NCBI GenBank assembly: GCA_018241125.1
Contig: JAFEEL010000009.1
Coordinates: 62,001 to 126,000 of the forward strand
Length of the DNA: 64,000 nucleotides
Direction: 5' to 3'
Source: Pseudomonadota bacterium
Lineage (GTDB): Bacteria; Pseudomonadota; Gammaproteobacteria; Xanthomonadales; Xanthomonadaceae
The notes below the pieces were generated by a model, which saw only the letters and a program-made list of their open reading frames with translations, was not told the origin of the DNA and ran no database searches. The translations under genes were made by a program, and so were the position numbers. Positions 1-9,201 of the stretch are shown one piece after another (the stretch's first letter is position 1; every line of letters begins with the position of its first letter).

Positions 1-454
1 TGGTGCCGTCGGGTGCGATCACGTACGAGGTGCGGTTGGACCATTCGGGTTTCATCGACAGCACGGCGTCGTATTCCTTCGCGATCTCCGCGCCGGCATC
101 GGCGGCCACCGGGAACTTGCCCGAACAGTGCTCGGTTTCCTTCGAGAAGTCGGCCAGTTGGTCGGTGTTGCCGGCGGTCACGCCGATCACGCTGGCGTGC
201 AACGCCTTGAACTGGTCGATGGCCTGCGAGAACAGATGCGCCTCGAGATTGCAGCCGGAGGTGTGCGCGGCGGGGAAGAAGTACAGCACCACCGGGCCTT
301 GCTTGAGGGCGTCGGCGAGCTTGAAGGTAAAGGGTTTCCCGGCAAGGTACGCCGGCGCACTGAAGTCCGGTGCCTTGTCGCCGTCTTTCAACGCAGCCCA
401 AGCCGGTGCGGCCAGTGCGAGGGCGAGTGCGGCGCATGCGAGGGTCTTGGTCAT
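1..454 (-). CDS. Exported thioredoxin-dependent peroxiredoxin (AhpC/TSA, BCP-like), C-terminus beyond window
   Basis: Reading leftward from ATG 454, 151 residues are visible and the gene continues past base 1. The first ~21 residues (MTKTLACAALALALAAPAWA) form a clear Sec signal peptide, so the enzyme should act in the periplasm. The mature part shows the thioredoxin-fold peroxiredoxin pattern: KAPDFSAP, a VVLYFFPAA strand, and a peroxidatic cysteine in HTSGCNLEAH, where the canonical family has TPGCTTEA. A second cysteine in EHCSGKFPV could be the resolving residue. Peroxiredoxins reduce hydroperoxides using thioredoxin-like donors. It lies 82 bases downstream of the metal-efflux pump gene on the same strand, possibly in one transcript. 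The family call is good; the periplasmic location is inferred from the signal. Confidence 0.85.
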   Translation of the reverse strand, partial: MTKTLACAALALALAAPAWAALKDGDKAPDFSAPAYLAGKPFTFKLADALKQGPVVLYFFPAAHTSGCNLEAHLFSQAIDQFKALHASVIGVTAGNTDQLADFSKETEHCSGKFPVAADAGAEIAKEYDAVLSMKPEWSNRTSYVIAPDGT

Positions 455-536
455 GGTGGCGATCCGTGATGAACCTGGCACTTATACACCCGCGTGCGGG
501 CGATTGCCTTGACGCGCACGGCGGCCGCGCGGGCGC

Positions 537-3500
537 TCACACCTCCAGCCGATCCGTCTCGCGCCCGACCACCGCGTACAGCGCCGGCATCAGGAAGATG
601 CTGATCAGCAAGCGCGTGAACAGGCCACTGACGATCACCAGCGCGAACGGCCGTTGCGTGTCCGTGCCCACGCCGGTGGCCAGCGCGGCCGGCAACAGGC
701 CCAGGGCGGCGACCAACGCGGTCATCATGATCGGCCGCAGGCGCAAGATCGCGCCGTCGCGGATCGCCTGCGCCATCGGCACGCCGTTCAGTCGCAACTC
801 GTTGACGCAGGAGATGTACACCACCGCGGTCTGCACCGAAACGCCGAACAGCGCCAGAAATCCAATGCCCGACGACACCGAGAACGGCGTACCGGTCAAC
901 CACAGCGCCACGATGCCGCCGACCGGCGCCGACAGCAGCACGCCGGCCACGGTGATGAACGGGAACTTGAAGTTGCCGTACAGGGTGAACAGCAGCAGGA
1001 AGATCGCCAGGATCGTCAGCGGCAGGATGAACTGCATCTGCGCGCGCGAGGCGGTGTAGTCGCTGTATTCGCCGCCCCAGTCCAGGTGGTAGCCCTGCGG
1101 CAGGCTCACCTGCTTGTGCACCTGCGCGATGGCGTCCTCCACCGCGCCGGCCAGATCGCGGCCTTGCACGGAAAACTGCACGCCGATGTAGCGCGAGTTG
1201 TTCTCGTGGTAGATGAACGATGCACCGTTGGTGACGCGGATGTCGGCGAACGTCTTCAGCGGCAATTGCTGGCCACCGGGGGTGGCCACGAGGATGTTGC
1301 CGATTGCTTCGGGATTGTCGCGGTACGACTTTTCAAGGCGCACGATCAGGTCGAATTGTTTTTCTTTCTGCACGACTTGCGTGGCGACGTCGCCGCCGAT
1401 GCCGGCGGTGATCAGCGCGTTGATGTCGTCCACGTTCAGGCCGTAGCGGGCGATGGCGGCGCGGTCGATGGTGATGGTCAGGCTCGGCTGTCCCAGTTCG
1501 CGCACCAAGGTCACTGCAGTGATCCCGCGCACGTGTTCGAGCACCTGCTTGATCGCCTTGCCCTTGGCTTCCAGCGCGTTCAGGTCCTGGCCGAAGATCT
1601 TCACCGCCAGCGCGCTCTTCAGGCCGGTCTCGGCCTCGTCCACCGCGTCCTCGGCCGGCTGCGTGTAGTTAAAGCTGATGCCTGGGAATTGCGCCAGCTT
1701 GTGGTTAATGGCGGCGATCAGTTCGGGTTTGGTGCGGTACTTGCCACGCCACTGCGAATAGGGTTTGAGGCCGACGTAAAACTCGACGTTGAAGAAACCG
1801 GTGGGATCGGTGCCGTCGTCGGGCCGGGCCAACTCGGATGCGACCGTGGCGACTTCCGGGAACGAGGAGAGAACCTGCCGGATCTGGGGGGTGATCTTTG
1901 CCGATTCGTCGAACGAGATGGTGTAGGGCATGGTCGCCCGCACCCACAGCGCGCCTTCGTCGAGCTTGGGCATGAACTCCCCGCCGATGAAGGGCAACAG
2001 CAGCAGCGAGCCGCCCAGCACGAGCGCCGAGGCGGCCACGATGGTGCGCGGCATCGCCAGGCAGGCGTCCAGCCCGCGCGCATAGACCGCCTTGATCGCC
2101 TCGAAGGCGCGGTTGCGGCGCTCGCGCACGCCGCGGCGCATGAACAGTGCGCACAGCACCGGCAGCAGCACGAGGGTGACGATCAGCGAGCCGACCAGCG
2201 CGAACACCATGGTGTCGGCCATCGGCTTGAACAGCGTGCCCGAAGGGCCGCTGAGCGCGTAGATCGGCAGGAAGCCGGCGACGATCACCGCCACCGCATA
2301 GAAGATCGGCCGATCCACTTCGGAGGCGGCGTCAACGATCAGCGCCTTGATGTCGAGCGGCCGTTCGCCGCGCAGCGAAAGTTGGCGGAAGATGTTCTCC
2401 ACCATCACCACCGCGCCATCCACGAGGATGCCGAAATCGATCGCGCCGATCGACAGCAGGTTCGCCGATGCGCCTTGCCAGTCGAGGCAAACGAAGGCGA
2501 ACAACAACGCCAGCGGGATGGTGGCGGCGACGATCAGCCCGGCGCGCACGTCGAACAGGAAGAAGATCAGCACCACGACCACCAGCAGCATGCCGCGCAG
2601 CAGGTTGTCGCCGACGGTGTCGGTGGTCAGGTTGAGCAGATCGGTGCGGTCGTAGAACGGCACGATCTTCACGTCATGGGGCAGGATCCGCTCGTTGAGC
2701 TCGCGGGTCTTGGCTTCCACCCGCTTGAGCACGTCCTGGGTCTTCTCGCCGGTGCGCAGCAGGATCACGCCCTCGACCGCGTCGTCGGTCTTCTCGAAGC
2801 CGAACTCGCCCAGCCGCGGCGCGATGCCGATGGCCACGCGGCCCACGTCCTTTACCAGAATGGGCTTGCCGTTGTGCGAGGCCAGCACCACGTTTTCGAT
2901 GTCCTGCAAGGTCGCCATGCGGCCGACGCCGGTGACGTAGTAGAACTGCCCGCCCTGGGTGTAGAAACCGCCGCCGGAGTTGGAGTTGTTGGCCGCCAGT
3001 GAGGTTTCCACCTGCGCCACCGAAAGCCCGGCCGCGGCGACCTTGGTCGGGTCGAGCAACACCTGGTATTGCATGGTGCCGCCGCCGAAGCCCGAGTCAT
3101 CGGCCACGCCGGGCACCGAGCGGTATGCCGGCTCGATCACCCACGCCTCAAGCGTCTTGAGCTCCATCGGCGAGCGATCCGAGCTCTTGAGCACATAGCG
3201 GTAGATCAGGCCCGAGGGCGAGGACAGCGGCGACACCGAGGGCGACACGCCGCTGGGCAGCGCCAGTCCGCCGAGGCGATTGAACACTTCCTGCCGGGTC
3301 TGGTCGTTGCCGGCGTCGTCGTCGAAGGTGATTCTCACGTCCGACAGGCCGTACAGCGAGATCGAACGCGCCACCTTGGTCTTGGGGATGCCGGTCATGC
3401 CCATTTCCACCGGCACCGTGATCAGCCGCTCGACTTCCTCGGCCGAATGTCCGGGCCACTGGGTGATGATCTCCACGATCGGCGGCGACAAGTCGGGGTA

Positions 3501-3662
3501 GGCGTCCAGCGGCAGCCGGTGGAACGCACGCAGCCCGGCGCCGACCAGCAGTGCGGTCAGCAACAGCACCAGAAACAGCGGCTGCCGCAACGCGGCGGCC
3601 ACGACGCGATTGATCACCGAGGCCGTGGCCGAGGGCGACACGCTGGACGAATGCTCGCTCAT
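537..3662 (-). CDS. czcA: CzcA-type heavy-metal efflux RND pump (inner membrane)
   Basis: This 1041-residue protein is the proton-driven pump of a tripartite metal exporter. Residues ~20-40 are the first membrane helix, followed by the porter domain (DAYPDLSPP, WPGHSAEEVERLITVPVE). The helix-4 signature DFGILVDGAVVMVEN matches the HME1 group, usually associated with Co/Zn/Cd/Ni rather than the Cu/Ag group. The second half repeats the fold and ends with a run of membrane helices around FALFGVSVQTAVVY. The start at 3662 was chosen because its ATG overlaps the stop of the adaptor gene by four bases (ATGA), a sign of translational coupling; the reading frame stays open further upstream only as an antisense-like shadow. 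Substrate ions are inferred from the motif, not proven. Confidence 0.93.
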   Translation of the reverse strand: MSEHSSSVSPSATASVINRVVAAALRQPLFLVLLLTALLVGAGLRAFHRLPLDAYPDLSPPIVEIITQWPGHSAEEVERLITVPVEMGMTGIPKTKVARSISLYGLSDVRITFDDDAGNDQTRQEVFNRLGGLALPSGVSPSVSPLSSPSGLIYRYVLKSSDRSPMELKTLEAWVIEPAYRSVPGVADDSGFGGGTMQYQVLLDPTKVAAAGLSVAQVETSLAANNSNSGGGFYTQGGQFYYVTGVGRMATLQDIENVVLASHNGKPILVKDVGRVAIGIAPRLGEFGFEKTDDAVEGVILLRTGEKTQDVLKRVEAKTRELNERILPHDVKIVPFYDRTDLLNLTTDTVGDNLLRGMLLVVVVLIFFLFDVRAGLIVAATIPLALLFAFVCLDWQGASANLLSIGAIDFGILVDGAVVMVENIFRQLSLRGERPLDIKALIVDAASEVDRPIFYAVAVIVAGFLPIYALSGPSGTLFKPMADTMVFALVGSLIVTLVLLPVLCALFMRRGVRERRNRAFEAIKAVYARGLDACLAMPRTIVAASALVLGGSLLLLPFIGGEFMPKLDEGALWVRATMPYTISFDESAKITPQIRQVLSSFPEVATVASELARPDDGTDPTGFFNVEFYVGLKPYSQWRGKYRTKPELIAAINHKLAQFPGISFNYTQPAEDAVDEAETGLKSALAVKIFGQDLNALEAKGKAIKQVLEHVRGITAVTLVRELGQPSLTITIDRAAIARYGLNVDDINALITAGIGGDVATQVVQKEKQFDLIVRLEKSYRDNPEAIGNILVATPGGQQLPLKTFADIRVTNGASFIYHENNSRYIGVQFSVQGRDLAGAVEDAIAQVHKQVSLPQGYHLDWGGEYSDYTASRAQMQFILPLTILAIFLLLFTLYGNFKFPFITVAGVLLSAPVGGIVALWLTGTPFSVSSGIGFLALFGVSVQTAVVYISCVNELRLNGVPMAQAIRDGAILRLRPIMMTALVAALGLLPAALATGVGTDTQRPFALVIVSGLFTRLLISIFLMPALYAVVGRETDRLEV

Positions 3663-4837
3663 TGGGCCTGCATGAACTGCATGAACAGGCCCCCGTCGAC
3701 CACGATCCGCTCGCCCGCGCGCAGGCCGTCCACGACTTCGTAGGCGTCGCCGTCGCGGCGCCCGAGGGTGACGTGGCGGCGGGCAAAGCGGCCGGCGTCG
3801 ACGGCCACGAACACGAAGGGCAGGTTTTCGTCGTCGCGCAGCAGCGCCGAGGCGGGCACTTCCAGCCCGGCGTGCGCGGCCTGCGAGTGAATGCGTACGC
3901 GCACGTACATCTGCTTTTTCAGCACGTCGCCCGGATTGTCCACCCGCACCCGCACGAGCACCGCACGGGTATCGGGATCGAGGATGGCGGCGATGTTGTC
4001 CACGCTGCCGCTGAGCGCGGGCGTCCCATCGTCGGTGCGTACCTGCACCGGGTCGCCGACTGCGATGGCCTTGAGATCGGCGGTGGATACCTGTGCCATG
4101 ACCCACACCTGCGTCAGATCGGCCAGCGTGAAGCAGGCAGTCGAGCCGGCCTGCAGCAAGGTGCCCGGCGCGATCAGCTTCTCGGCGACGGTGCCGGCGA
4201 TCGGCGCACGGATCGTGCCCTGCGCCCTGGCCTTGAACGAGCCGGCCTGCACTTGCGCGAGGGTCGCCCGATCAACGCCCAGCGCGGTCAGCGCCTGCAA
4301 GGCGGCGTCGCGATCGGAATCGGCGCTGGCCGCATCGGCCTGTGCTTGCGCGTTCTCGCGCGCGGACACGCCTTGATGGGCGGCGAGGTCGTTATCGGCA
4401 TCGGCGATCTTGCGCAGGTTTCTGGCCGCCACGACGGCCTTGGCGTAGGCATCGACGGCTGCGGAAAAATCGGCCGAATCCACCGTCGCGAGCGCTTCGC
4501 CCTTGCGCACGACTTGTCCGGGTTGCACCAGCACGCGCGCCACCGGGCCGGAAAACGGCGCAACCACGCTGGCCGCGCGATCGTTGTCGAAATCGACCGT
4601 GCCGACCGCCTCGATGGTGGAGTGGATTTGCGTGCTGGCCAGCGTCCGTACATCGATATGCTGCAACTGTCCGGCGCTCAAGCGCACATCGGTCGGCGTG
4701 ATCGCCGCGCGCGCCGGGTCGCCAGTGGGTGCTGGCGAGCAGGCAGACAATGCGATCGCGAACAGGCAGGCCAGACACATTGGCGCTGTGCGCCGCCATG
4801 TCTTCGACCTGCACACAGGCCGGGGATCAGTGTTCAT
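3659..4837 (-). CDS. RND periplasmic adaptor (HlyD/CzcB family) lipoprotein
   Basis: This is a 392-residue membrane-fusion protein linking the inner-membrane pump to the outer-membrane channel. The N-terminus carries a hydrophobic segment and a lipobox (IALSACSPAP), so it should be lipid-anchored. The body has the expected barrel-sandwich/alpha-hairpin order: GTVDFDNDRAASVVAPFSGPVARVLVQPGQVV, a helical hairpin, then GTIRAPIAGTVAEKLIAPG. No His-rich metal-binding N-terminus of the CzcB type is visible. The start at 4837 overlaps the outer-membrane gene by 11 bases; ATG 4780, nearer the signal segment, is an alternative. It is the middle gene of a three-gene efflux operon read leftward. Confidence 0.9.
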   Translation of the reverse strand: MNTDPRPVCRSKTWRRTAPMCLACLFAIALSACSPAPTGDPARAAITPTDVRLSAGQLQHIDVRTLASTQIHSTIEAVGTVDFDNDRAASVVAPFSGPVARVLVQPGQVVRKGEALATVDSADFSAAVDAYAKAVVAARNLRKIADADNDLAAHQGVSARENAQAQADAASADSDRDAALQALTALGVDRATLAQVQAGSFKARAQGTIRAPIAGTVAEKLIAPGTLLQAGSTACFTLADLTQVWVMAQVSTADLKAIAVGDPVQVRTDDGTPALSGSVDNIAAILDPDTRAVLVRVRVDNPGDVLKKQMYVRVRIHSQAAHAGLEVPASALLRDDENLPFVFVAVDAGRFARRHVTLGRRDGDAYEVVDGLRAGERIVVDGGLFMQFMQAQ

Positions 4838-6353
4838 CGGGGGGCCGTCGTGGGTCGTCGTGTGGGCCGGTCGTGCCGGCAGTGGTCTCGTCCTGCCACC
4901 AGCCACCGCCGAGGGCTTGAAACAGCGCGGCGGTATCGGTCAAGCGCGCCGCACGCGCCTGCGCCAGCGCGATGCGCGCCTGCTGGCTGGATTGTTGCGC
5001 GCCGAGCAACGTCAGGTAGTCGGCATAGCCGGCGCGGTATCGGGCTTGCGTGAGATCGAGGGTGACTCGTGCGGCGGCATCGGCATCGGCGGCCGCGTGC
5101 AGCGCCTGCGCGTCGTGTTCCAGCGCGCTCAGGGTGTCTGCCACGTTCTGGAATGCGCTCACCACCGTGCCGCGGTACTGGGCGGCGGCCTGATCGTAGG
5201 CGGCCTGGGCGCCGCGTTCGGCGTGCAACAGCGCACCGCCCTCGAAAATCGGGGTGGTCAGTGCGCCGGTGAGATTCCAGAAGCCGGTACCGGCCGTGAA
5301 CAGTTGTGACGTCTTCAGCGCCGAACTGCCGACGTTTGCGCCGATCTGGAAGCTCGGGAAGCGATTGGCGATGGCCACGCCGACTTGTGCGTTGGCCGCG
5401 TGCAGTTGGGCTTGCGCCTGCAACACGTCCGGGCGCTGGCGCACCAGCGTCGAAGGCAAGCTCAGCGGCAGATCGGTTGGCAGCTTCAGCGTGTCCAGAT
5501 CGAAATCGACCACTGGCGCCTGACTGGACGCCATGCCCAGCAGCGCCGCCAGCGCGTGCCGTTGTTGGGCTTGCTGCGTCAGCAGGGGCGGCAACGCGGC
5601 TTGCGCCTGCGCCAGTTGAGTTTCCTGCGCGGCCAGTGCCAGACGGTCGGCGTAGCCCTTGTGCAACTGGTAGCGCAGGATTTCGACCATCCTGGTGTCG
5701 ATGTCGATCACCTGCCGGCTGGCCTCGATCTGCGCGCGCAGCGCGGCACCTTGCACGGCCGCCTGTACCACGTTGGTGCTCAGGCTCACGCGGGCGGCCA
5801 GCATCTGATAGCGCGAGGCCTGCTCCTGGGCTGCCAGTGACTCGGCCGTGCGCCGGTTCAGGCCGAACAAATCGGGTGCGTACGACACGCTGACCTGCGG
5901 CGTGATCAGGCTGTAGAGGGATGCGTTGTTGCTCGGCGTGGGTGCCAGCGAACCGGAAGGGTCCTGCTGGCGCTGCGCGTTGACGCCGACCGACACCGCA
6001 GGGAAGGCGCTGCCGCGTTGCGCGAGGGTGGCCTCGTGGGCTTGCCGCAGTGCCGCCTGTGCGGCTTGCAGGTCGGGGTTGTTGCGCAAGGCCTGTGCAA
6101 CCAGATCGTTCAACTGCGGCGATCGGAACAGGCGCCACCAGTCGGCCGGAATGTCGCGCGCGACGTCGAAATGCTGTGCCTGACCGTCGGCCAACCCGGG
6201 GGTTGCCGGGGTTGCGGTGATCTGCTCGTGATCGTAGCGCTCGACTGGCGGCGGTGCCGGGCGTTGGAAATCCGGCCCGACGGTGCAGCCGCCCAGCATG
6301 AACGCCAGAGCCAGCAAGGTGCCGGATGGTTGCAAGTTCCGGCGCGCAATCAT
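4827..6353 (-). CDS. Outer-membrane efflux channel, NodT/OprM family lipoprotein
   Basis: The 508-residue TolC-like factor would form the trimeric exit duct of the RND system. It starts MIARRNLQ, followed by a lipoprotein signal (LALAFMLGGCTVGPDFQRP); GCTVGPDF is the classic NodT-family start. Two OEP repeats are visible, each with a long Ala/Gln-rich helix (for example DLQAAQAALRQAHEATLAQRGSAFPAVSVG and LQAQAQLHAANAQVGVAIANRFPSFQIGANVG). It is the first gene of the operon, followed by the adaptor and pump. The ATG at 6353 is preferred to an upstream in-frame start because it places the signal peptide at the N-terminus. No strong ribosome-binding site is seen. Confidence 0.9.
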   Translation of the reverse strand: MIARRNLQPSGTLLALAFMLGGCTVGPDFQRPAPPPVERYDHEQITATPATPGLADGQAQHFDVARDIPADWWRLFRSPQLNDLVAQALRNNPDLQAAQAALRQAHEATLAQRGSAFPAVSVGVNAQRQQDPSGSLAPTPSNNASLYSLITPQVSVSYAPDLFGLNRRTAESLAAQEQASRYQMLAARVSLSTNVVQAAVQGAALRAQIEASRQVIDIDTRMVEILRYQLHKGYADRLALAAQETQLAQAQAALPPLLTQQAQQRHALAALLGMASSQAPVVDFDLDTLKLPTDLPLSLPSTLVRQRPDVLQAQAQLHAANAQVGVAIANRFPSFQIGANVGSSALKTSQLFTAGTGFWNLTGALTTPIFEGGALLHAERGAQAAYDQAAAQYRGTVVSAFQNVADTLSALEHDAQALHAAADADAAARVTLDLTQARYRAGYADYLTLLGAQQSSQQARIALAQARAARLTDTAALFQALGGGWWQDETTAGTTGPHDDPRRPPDEH

Positions 6354-6463
6354 CGCCGGATGGACAGTGCAGACGGGGAGACGGTCACGCGGTGGCAATG
6401 GCAGGTGGGAAGGGGAGGGGCCAGACCAAGCCCTGCGCGGGTCGGCGCGGCGTCGATATTGTC

Positions 6464-6475
6464 ACGTTATAACGT
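6464..6475. promoter_or_regulatory. AT-rich perfect palindrome upstream of the metal-efflux operon
   Basis: ACGTTATAACGT is a perfect 12-bp palindrome, and it is followed at once by a second overlapping one, TAACGTTA (6470-6477). It stands in a distinctly AT-rich patch 110 bases before the outer-membrane efflux gene and just downstream of the CDF exporter. This is the position expected for an operator/promoter of the efflux operon. No regulator gene is present nearby, and the palindrome does not match a metal-sensor consensus I can name with certainty, so the regulatory role is an inference. Confidence 0.35.
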
Positions 6476-6518
6476 TAAATATTTCCACCCTGCCGGATGC
6501 TGGCTGGCGCGCTCGGGC

Positions 6519-7601
6519 TCAGTGGGTGGGCTTGGAGGCGCTGTCGGGATGCCGGCAGCGCTCCTGCGTGCAAAGATGGACCTCGCTGCCCAACTCGAAC
6601 TGAACAGTGGCATGGGCGATGCCGAAGCGCTCGCGCAGCTCGTGGCGAATGCGCCAGAGCAGGGCATCGTCGATGCGGGCATCGGGTTTGACCAAGTGCA
6701 CGGTCAACGCCGCCTGTGTGGTGCTCATGCCCCAGATGTGCAGGTCGTGCACCGCCTGTACGCCGGGCAGGCCGGCCAGCCAGCGGTCGACTTGCGCCGG
6801 ATCGATGTGCCGCGGCACCGCGTCCAGCGCCAGATCCAGCGACTCGCGCAGCAAATCCCACGTGCCCCAGGCGATCGCCGCGACGATCGCCAGGCTGACC
6901 ACCGGGTCGAGCCAGTTCCAGCCCGTCAGGCGCATCGCCAGCGCGGCCAGCACCACGCCCAGCGAGATCAGCGCGTCGGCCGCCATGTGCAGGAAAGCGC
7001 CGCGAATGTTGACATCGCCCTTGCGCCCGGAAGCGAACAGCCAGGCCGAAAAACCGTTGACGGCGATGCCGATCGCGGCGACCGCCATCACCGTGCCGCT
7101 GGCGACGGCTTCCGGGGCGCGCAAGCGTGCGACGGCTTCCCAGGCGATCGCGCCGATGGCGATCAACAACAACAAGGCGTTGAACAAGGACGCCAGGATC
7201 GACGAACGGTACATGCCATAGGTGCGGCGGGCGGTCGGCACGCGTTTGACCAACGCGCTGGCGCCCCAGGCCACCAGCAGGCTGAGCACGTCGCTGAGAT
7301 TGTGTCCGGCGTCGGCGACCAGCGACAGCGAGTGCGCCAGCACGCCGTAGATCGCTTCCACCACCACGAAGGCGGCATTGAGCGCGATGCCGATGGCGAA
7401 CGCGCGACCGAAGTCGGTCGGCGCATGCGCGTGGCCGTGGCCGTGGGAATGGCCGTGGGAATGGCCGTGGTCATGACGATGGTCGCCGTCGTGCCCGTGG
7501 TCGTGCCCGTGGTGGTGCCCGGAATCGTGATCGTGCTCGGGGTGTCGATCGGGGGGGCTGGCCGGCGTGACCGTGCCGGTGGGGTCGGGGTGGGTGTGCA
7601 T
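6519..7601 (-). CDS. Cation diffusion facilitator (CzcD/ZitB-like zinc exporter) with His-rich N-terminus
   Basis: This 360-residue inner-membrane antiporter exports divalent metal, typically zinc. The first ~55 residues are almost entirely His/Asp/Gly (many HGHD/HGHS units), a cytosolic metal-collecting segment. The transport-site motifs HNLSD (helix 2) and HMAADALISLG (helix 5) supply the four-residue Zn site of the family. The C-terminal cytosolic domain (LPGVQAVHDLHIWGMSTTQAALTVHLV) is the ferredoxin-like CDF dimerisation module, followed by a Cys/His tail (HLCTQERCRH). The start is ATG 7601; an in-frame GTG lies at 7610. It sits directly upstream of the RND operon on the same strand, so the two systems probably cooperate in metal resistance. 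Confidence 0.92.
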   Translation of the reverse strand: MHTHPDPTGTVTPASPPDRHPEHDHDSGHHHGHDHGHDGDHRHDHGHSHGHSHGHGHAHAPTDFGRAFAIGIALNAAFVVVEAIYGVLAHSLSLVADAGHNLSDVLSLLVAWGASALVKRVPTARRTYGMYRSSILASLFNALLLLIAIGAIAWEAVARLRAPEAVASGTVMAVAAIGIAVNGFSAWLFASGRKGDVNIRGAFLHMAADALISLGVVLAALAMRLTGWNWLDPVVSLAIVAAIAWGTWDLLRESLDLALDAVPRHIDPAQVDRWLAGLPGVQAVHDLHIWGMSTTQAALTVHLVKPDARIDDALLWRIRHELRERFGIAHATVQFELGSEVHLCTQERCRHPDSASKPTH

Positions 7602-7749
7602 GGCGCGCACGGTAGTCGCGAAAGCGCGCGGACACTATTACACCGGCGCACCCATGCACGTTGCACGACCACACACGGCGCCGCCGCGACCTGCAAACGC
7701 GGCTGCGTGGCAGCGTATGATCGTGATCTTTCAGGCATCGGAGCACGTC

Positions 7750-8100
7750 ATGAGCCACCACGGAAGCTGCCACTGCGGTCGCATCGCCTTCGAACTGGAG
7801 GCCGATGTCACCGAAGCGATCGATTGCAACTGCTCACTGTGCCGTCGTCGCGGCGGCCTGCTCGCGTTTTTCCCGCGGGCGGCGTTCACGCTGACAACGC
7901 CGGATGCCGATCTGGGCACCTACCGATTCAACCAGGGGCACATCGCCCACCACTTTTGCCCGACTTGCGGGGTAGCGCCGTTCAGCGATGGCGTGCATCC
8001 AACAACTGGCGCGGCCATCGTCGCGGTCAACCTGCGCTGCCTGCCCGAAATCGATCTGGCGACGCTGACGGTCAAGCAGGTCGACGGGGCCAGCTTGTAG
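7750..8100 (+). CDS. GFA-family (Mss4-like fold) zinc protein
   Basis: The 116-residue protein has the complete cysteine set of the GFA (glutathione-dependent formaldehyde-activating enzyme-like) family: CHCGRIAF near the N-terminus, CNCSLCRRRG at ~30-40, and FCPTCGVAPF at ~75. These residues bind structural and catalytic zinc. Most family members have no proven substrate; the formaldehyde-glutathione activity of the founding member should not be assumed here. The start ATG 7750 is preceded by GGAG with good spacing (CGGAGCACGTC), and the reading frame upstream of it has no coding character. It is transcribed divergently from the CDF exporter. Confidence 0.85.
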   Translation: MSHHGSCHCGRIAFELEADVTEAIDCNCSLCRRRGGLLAFFPRAAFTLTTPDADLGTYRFNQGHIAHHFCPTCGVAPFSDGVHPTTGAAIVAVNLRCLPEIDLATLTVKQVDGASL

Positions 8101-8195
8101 CCGGGGCCAGCTTGTAGCCCCGGGCACCGGTCGCCGCGCCGCAGCCACCCGGCTGCGCGACCCCTGGCCGCACAGCCGGGCCTTGCCGGTATCGC

Positions 8196-9092
8196 TCAGC
8201 CGTTGGCCAACGCGACCAGACGGCTGTAGGCGCCGTTGAACAAGTTCTGATCGCCGGGGAACACGCCCGAATCGGCGAACTGCCAGAAGGTGTAGAAGCC
8301 CCACGGCCACGGCAGAGTGCCCACCGCCGAGGCGTAGCGCGCCACCCACAACGGGCTGTTGTTGCTCCAGTTGCCGGCGGTGCCCACGCACTGCGACCAC
8401 CAGCTGTTGCTGGTGTAGATCACCGGCCAGCGCGACGTGCGGTAGTGGTATTCATTGCTGAACGATGTGATCCACGCCGCCATCTGCCGCTGGCTCAGGC
8501 CGTAGCAGGTCGAGCCATAGGGGTTGTACTCCATGTCGATCACGCCGGGCAGGGTTTTGCCGTCCTTCGACCAGCCGCCGCCGTGGTTCACGAAATAATC
8601 GGCCTGGGTCGCGCCGCTGGTGGTGTCCGGGCGCGCGAAGTGGTACGAGCCGCGGATCATGCCGACGTTGTAGGAGCCGTTGTACTGCTGGGTGAAATAG
8701 GGATTCTTGTAATAGGTGCCTTCGGTGGCCTTGATGTAGGTAAAGCGCGCACCGTTGGCCCAGGCGCCGTTCCAGTTGACGTTGCCTTGGTAGCCACTGA
8801 CGTCCATGCCGCGCACCGATGCCGTCATCGGCGCCACCACGAACGGATGCCCGGCGATCTGTTGGCTGCCTTCGTGGATACGGATCTGCGAGCCCATCGG
8901 GTGATCGTTCATCACGATGTAGGCGGCGGTTTTCGAATCGATGCTCGGGTTGAGCTTTTCCAGCCAGTCCGCCGCCACGCCCGGTGGCAGGGTCGCAGGC
9001 TTGGACGCTTGCGGCGCGGCGGTGGCCGCCAGCGGAAGGGCGAGCAGGGAGAGCAGGAGAATTTGCGAACGCGCACGACGGGACATGGGCAT
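8196..9092 (-). CDS. Secreted glycoside hydrolase family 25 lysozyme (N-acetylmuramidase)
   Basis: This 298-residue exported enzyme should cut the MurNAc-GlcNAc bond of peptidoglycan. Residues 1-26 are a signal peptide (LLLSLLALPLAATAA). After an ~70-residue N-terminal extension of unknown role, the GH25 barrel begins at GMDVSGYQGNVNW (Asp97), continues with YIKATEGTYYKNPYF and GSYHFARP, and contains the catalytic pair in VIDMEYN (Asp186/Glu188). The end (FWQFADSGVFPGDQNLFNG) is typical of the family. Starts at 9092 (MPMS) or 9086 (MS) are both possible; an AAGG element precedes both. It lies alone between the GFA gene and the diguanylate cyclase, both of which could be separately transcribed. 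Confidence 0.9.
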   Translation of the reverse strand: MPMSRRARSQILLLSLLALPLAATAAPQASKPATLPPGVAADWLEKLNPSIDSKTAAYIVMNDHPMGSQIRIHEGSQQIAGHPFVVAPMTASVRGMDVSGYQGNVNWNGAWANGARFTYIKATEGTYYKNPYFTQQYNGSYNVGMIRGSYHFARPDTTSGATQADYFVNHGGGWSKDGKTLPGVIDMEYNPYGSTCYGLSQRQMAAWITSFSNEYHYRTSRWPVIYTSNSWWSQCVGTAGNWSNNSPLWVARYASAVGTLPWPWGFYTFWQFADSGVFPGDQNLFNGAYSRLVALANG

Positions 9093-9201
9093 ACCTGCCT
9101 TTTTTGTGATTGAGTGGGATGCGGCGCGAACCCCCTCGGCCGCGTCGCGCACTCTGCCAGCACTTGAGAAGCGGCGCATTCTGCGGCGCAGCACGTCACG
9201 G

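Noticed and set aside
654-3002. A 782-codon plus-strand open frame opposite the RND pump gene
   Set aside because: It is rich in Gln, Arg and His with no domain pattern, the usual antisense shadow of a GC-rich gene; the minus strand encodes a complete RND pump.
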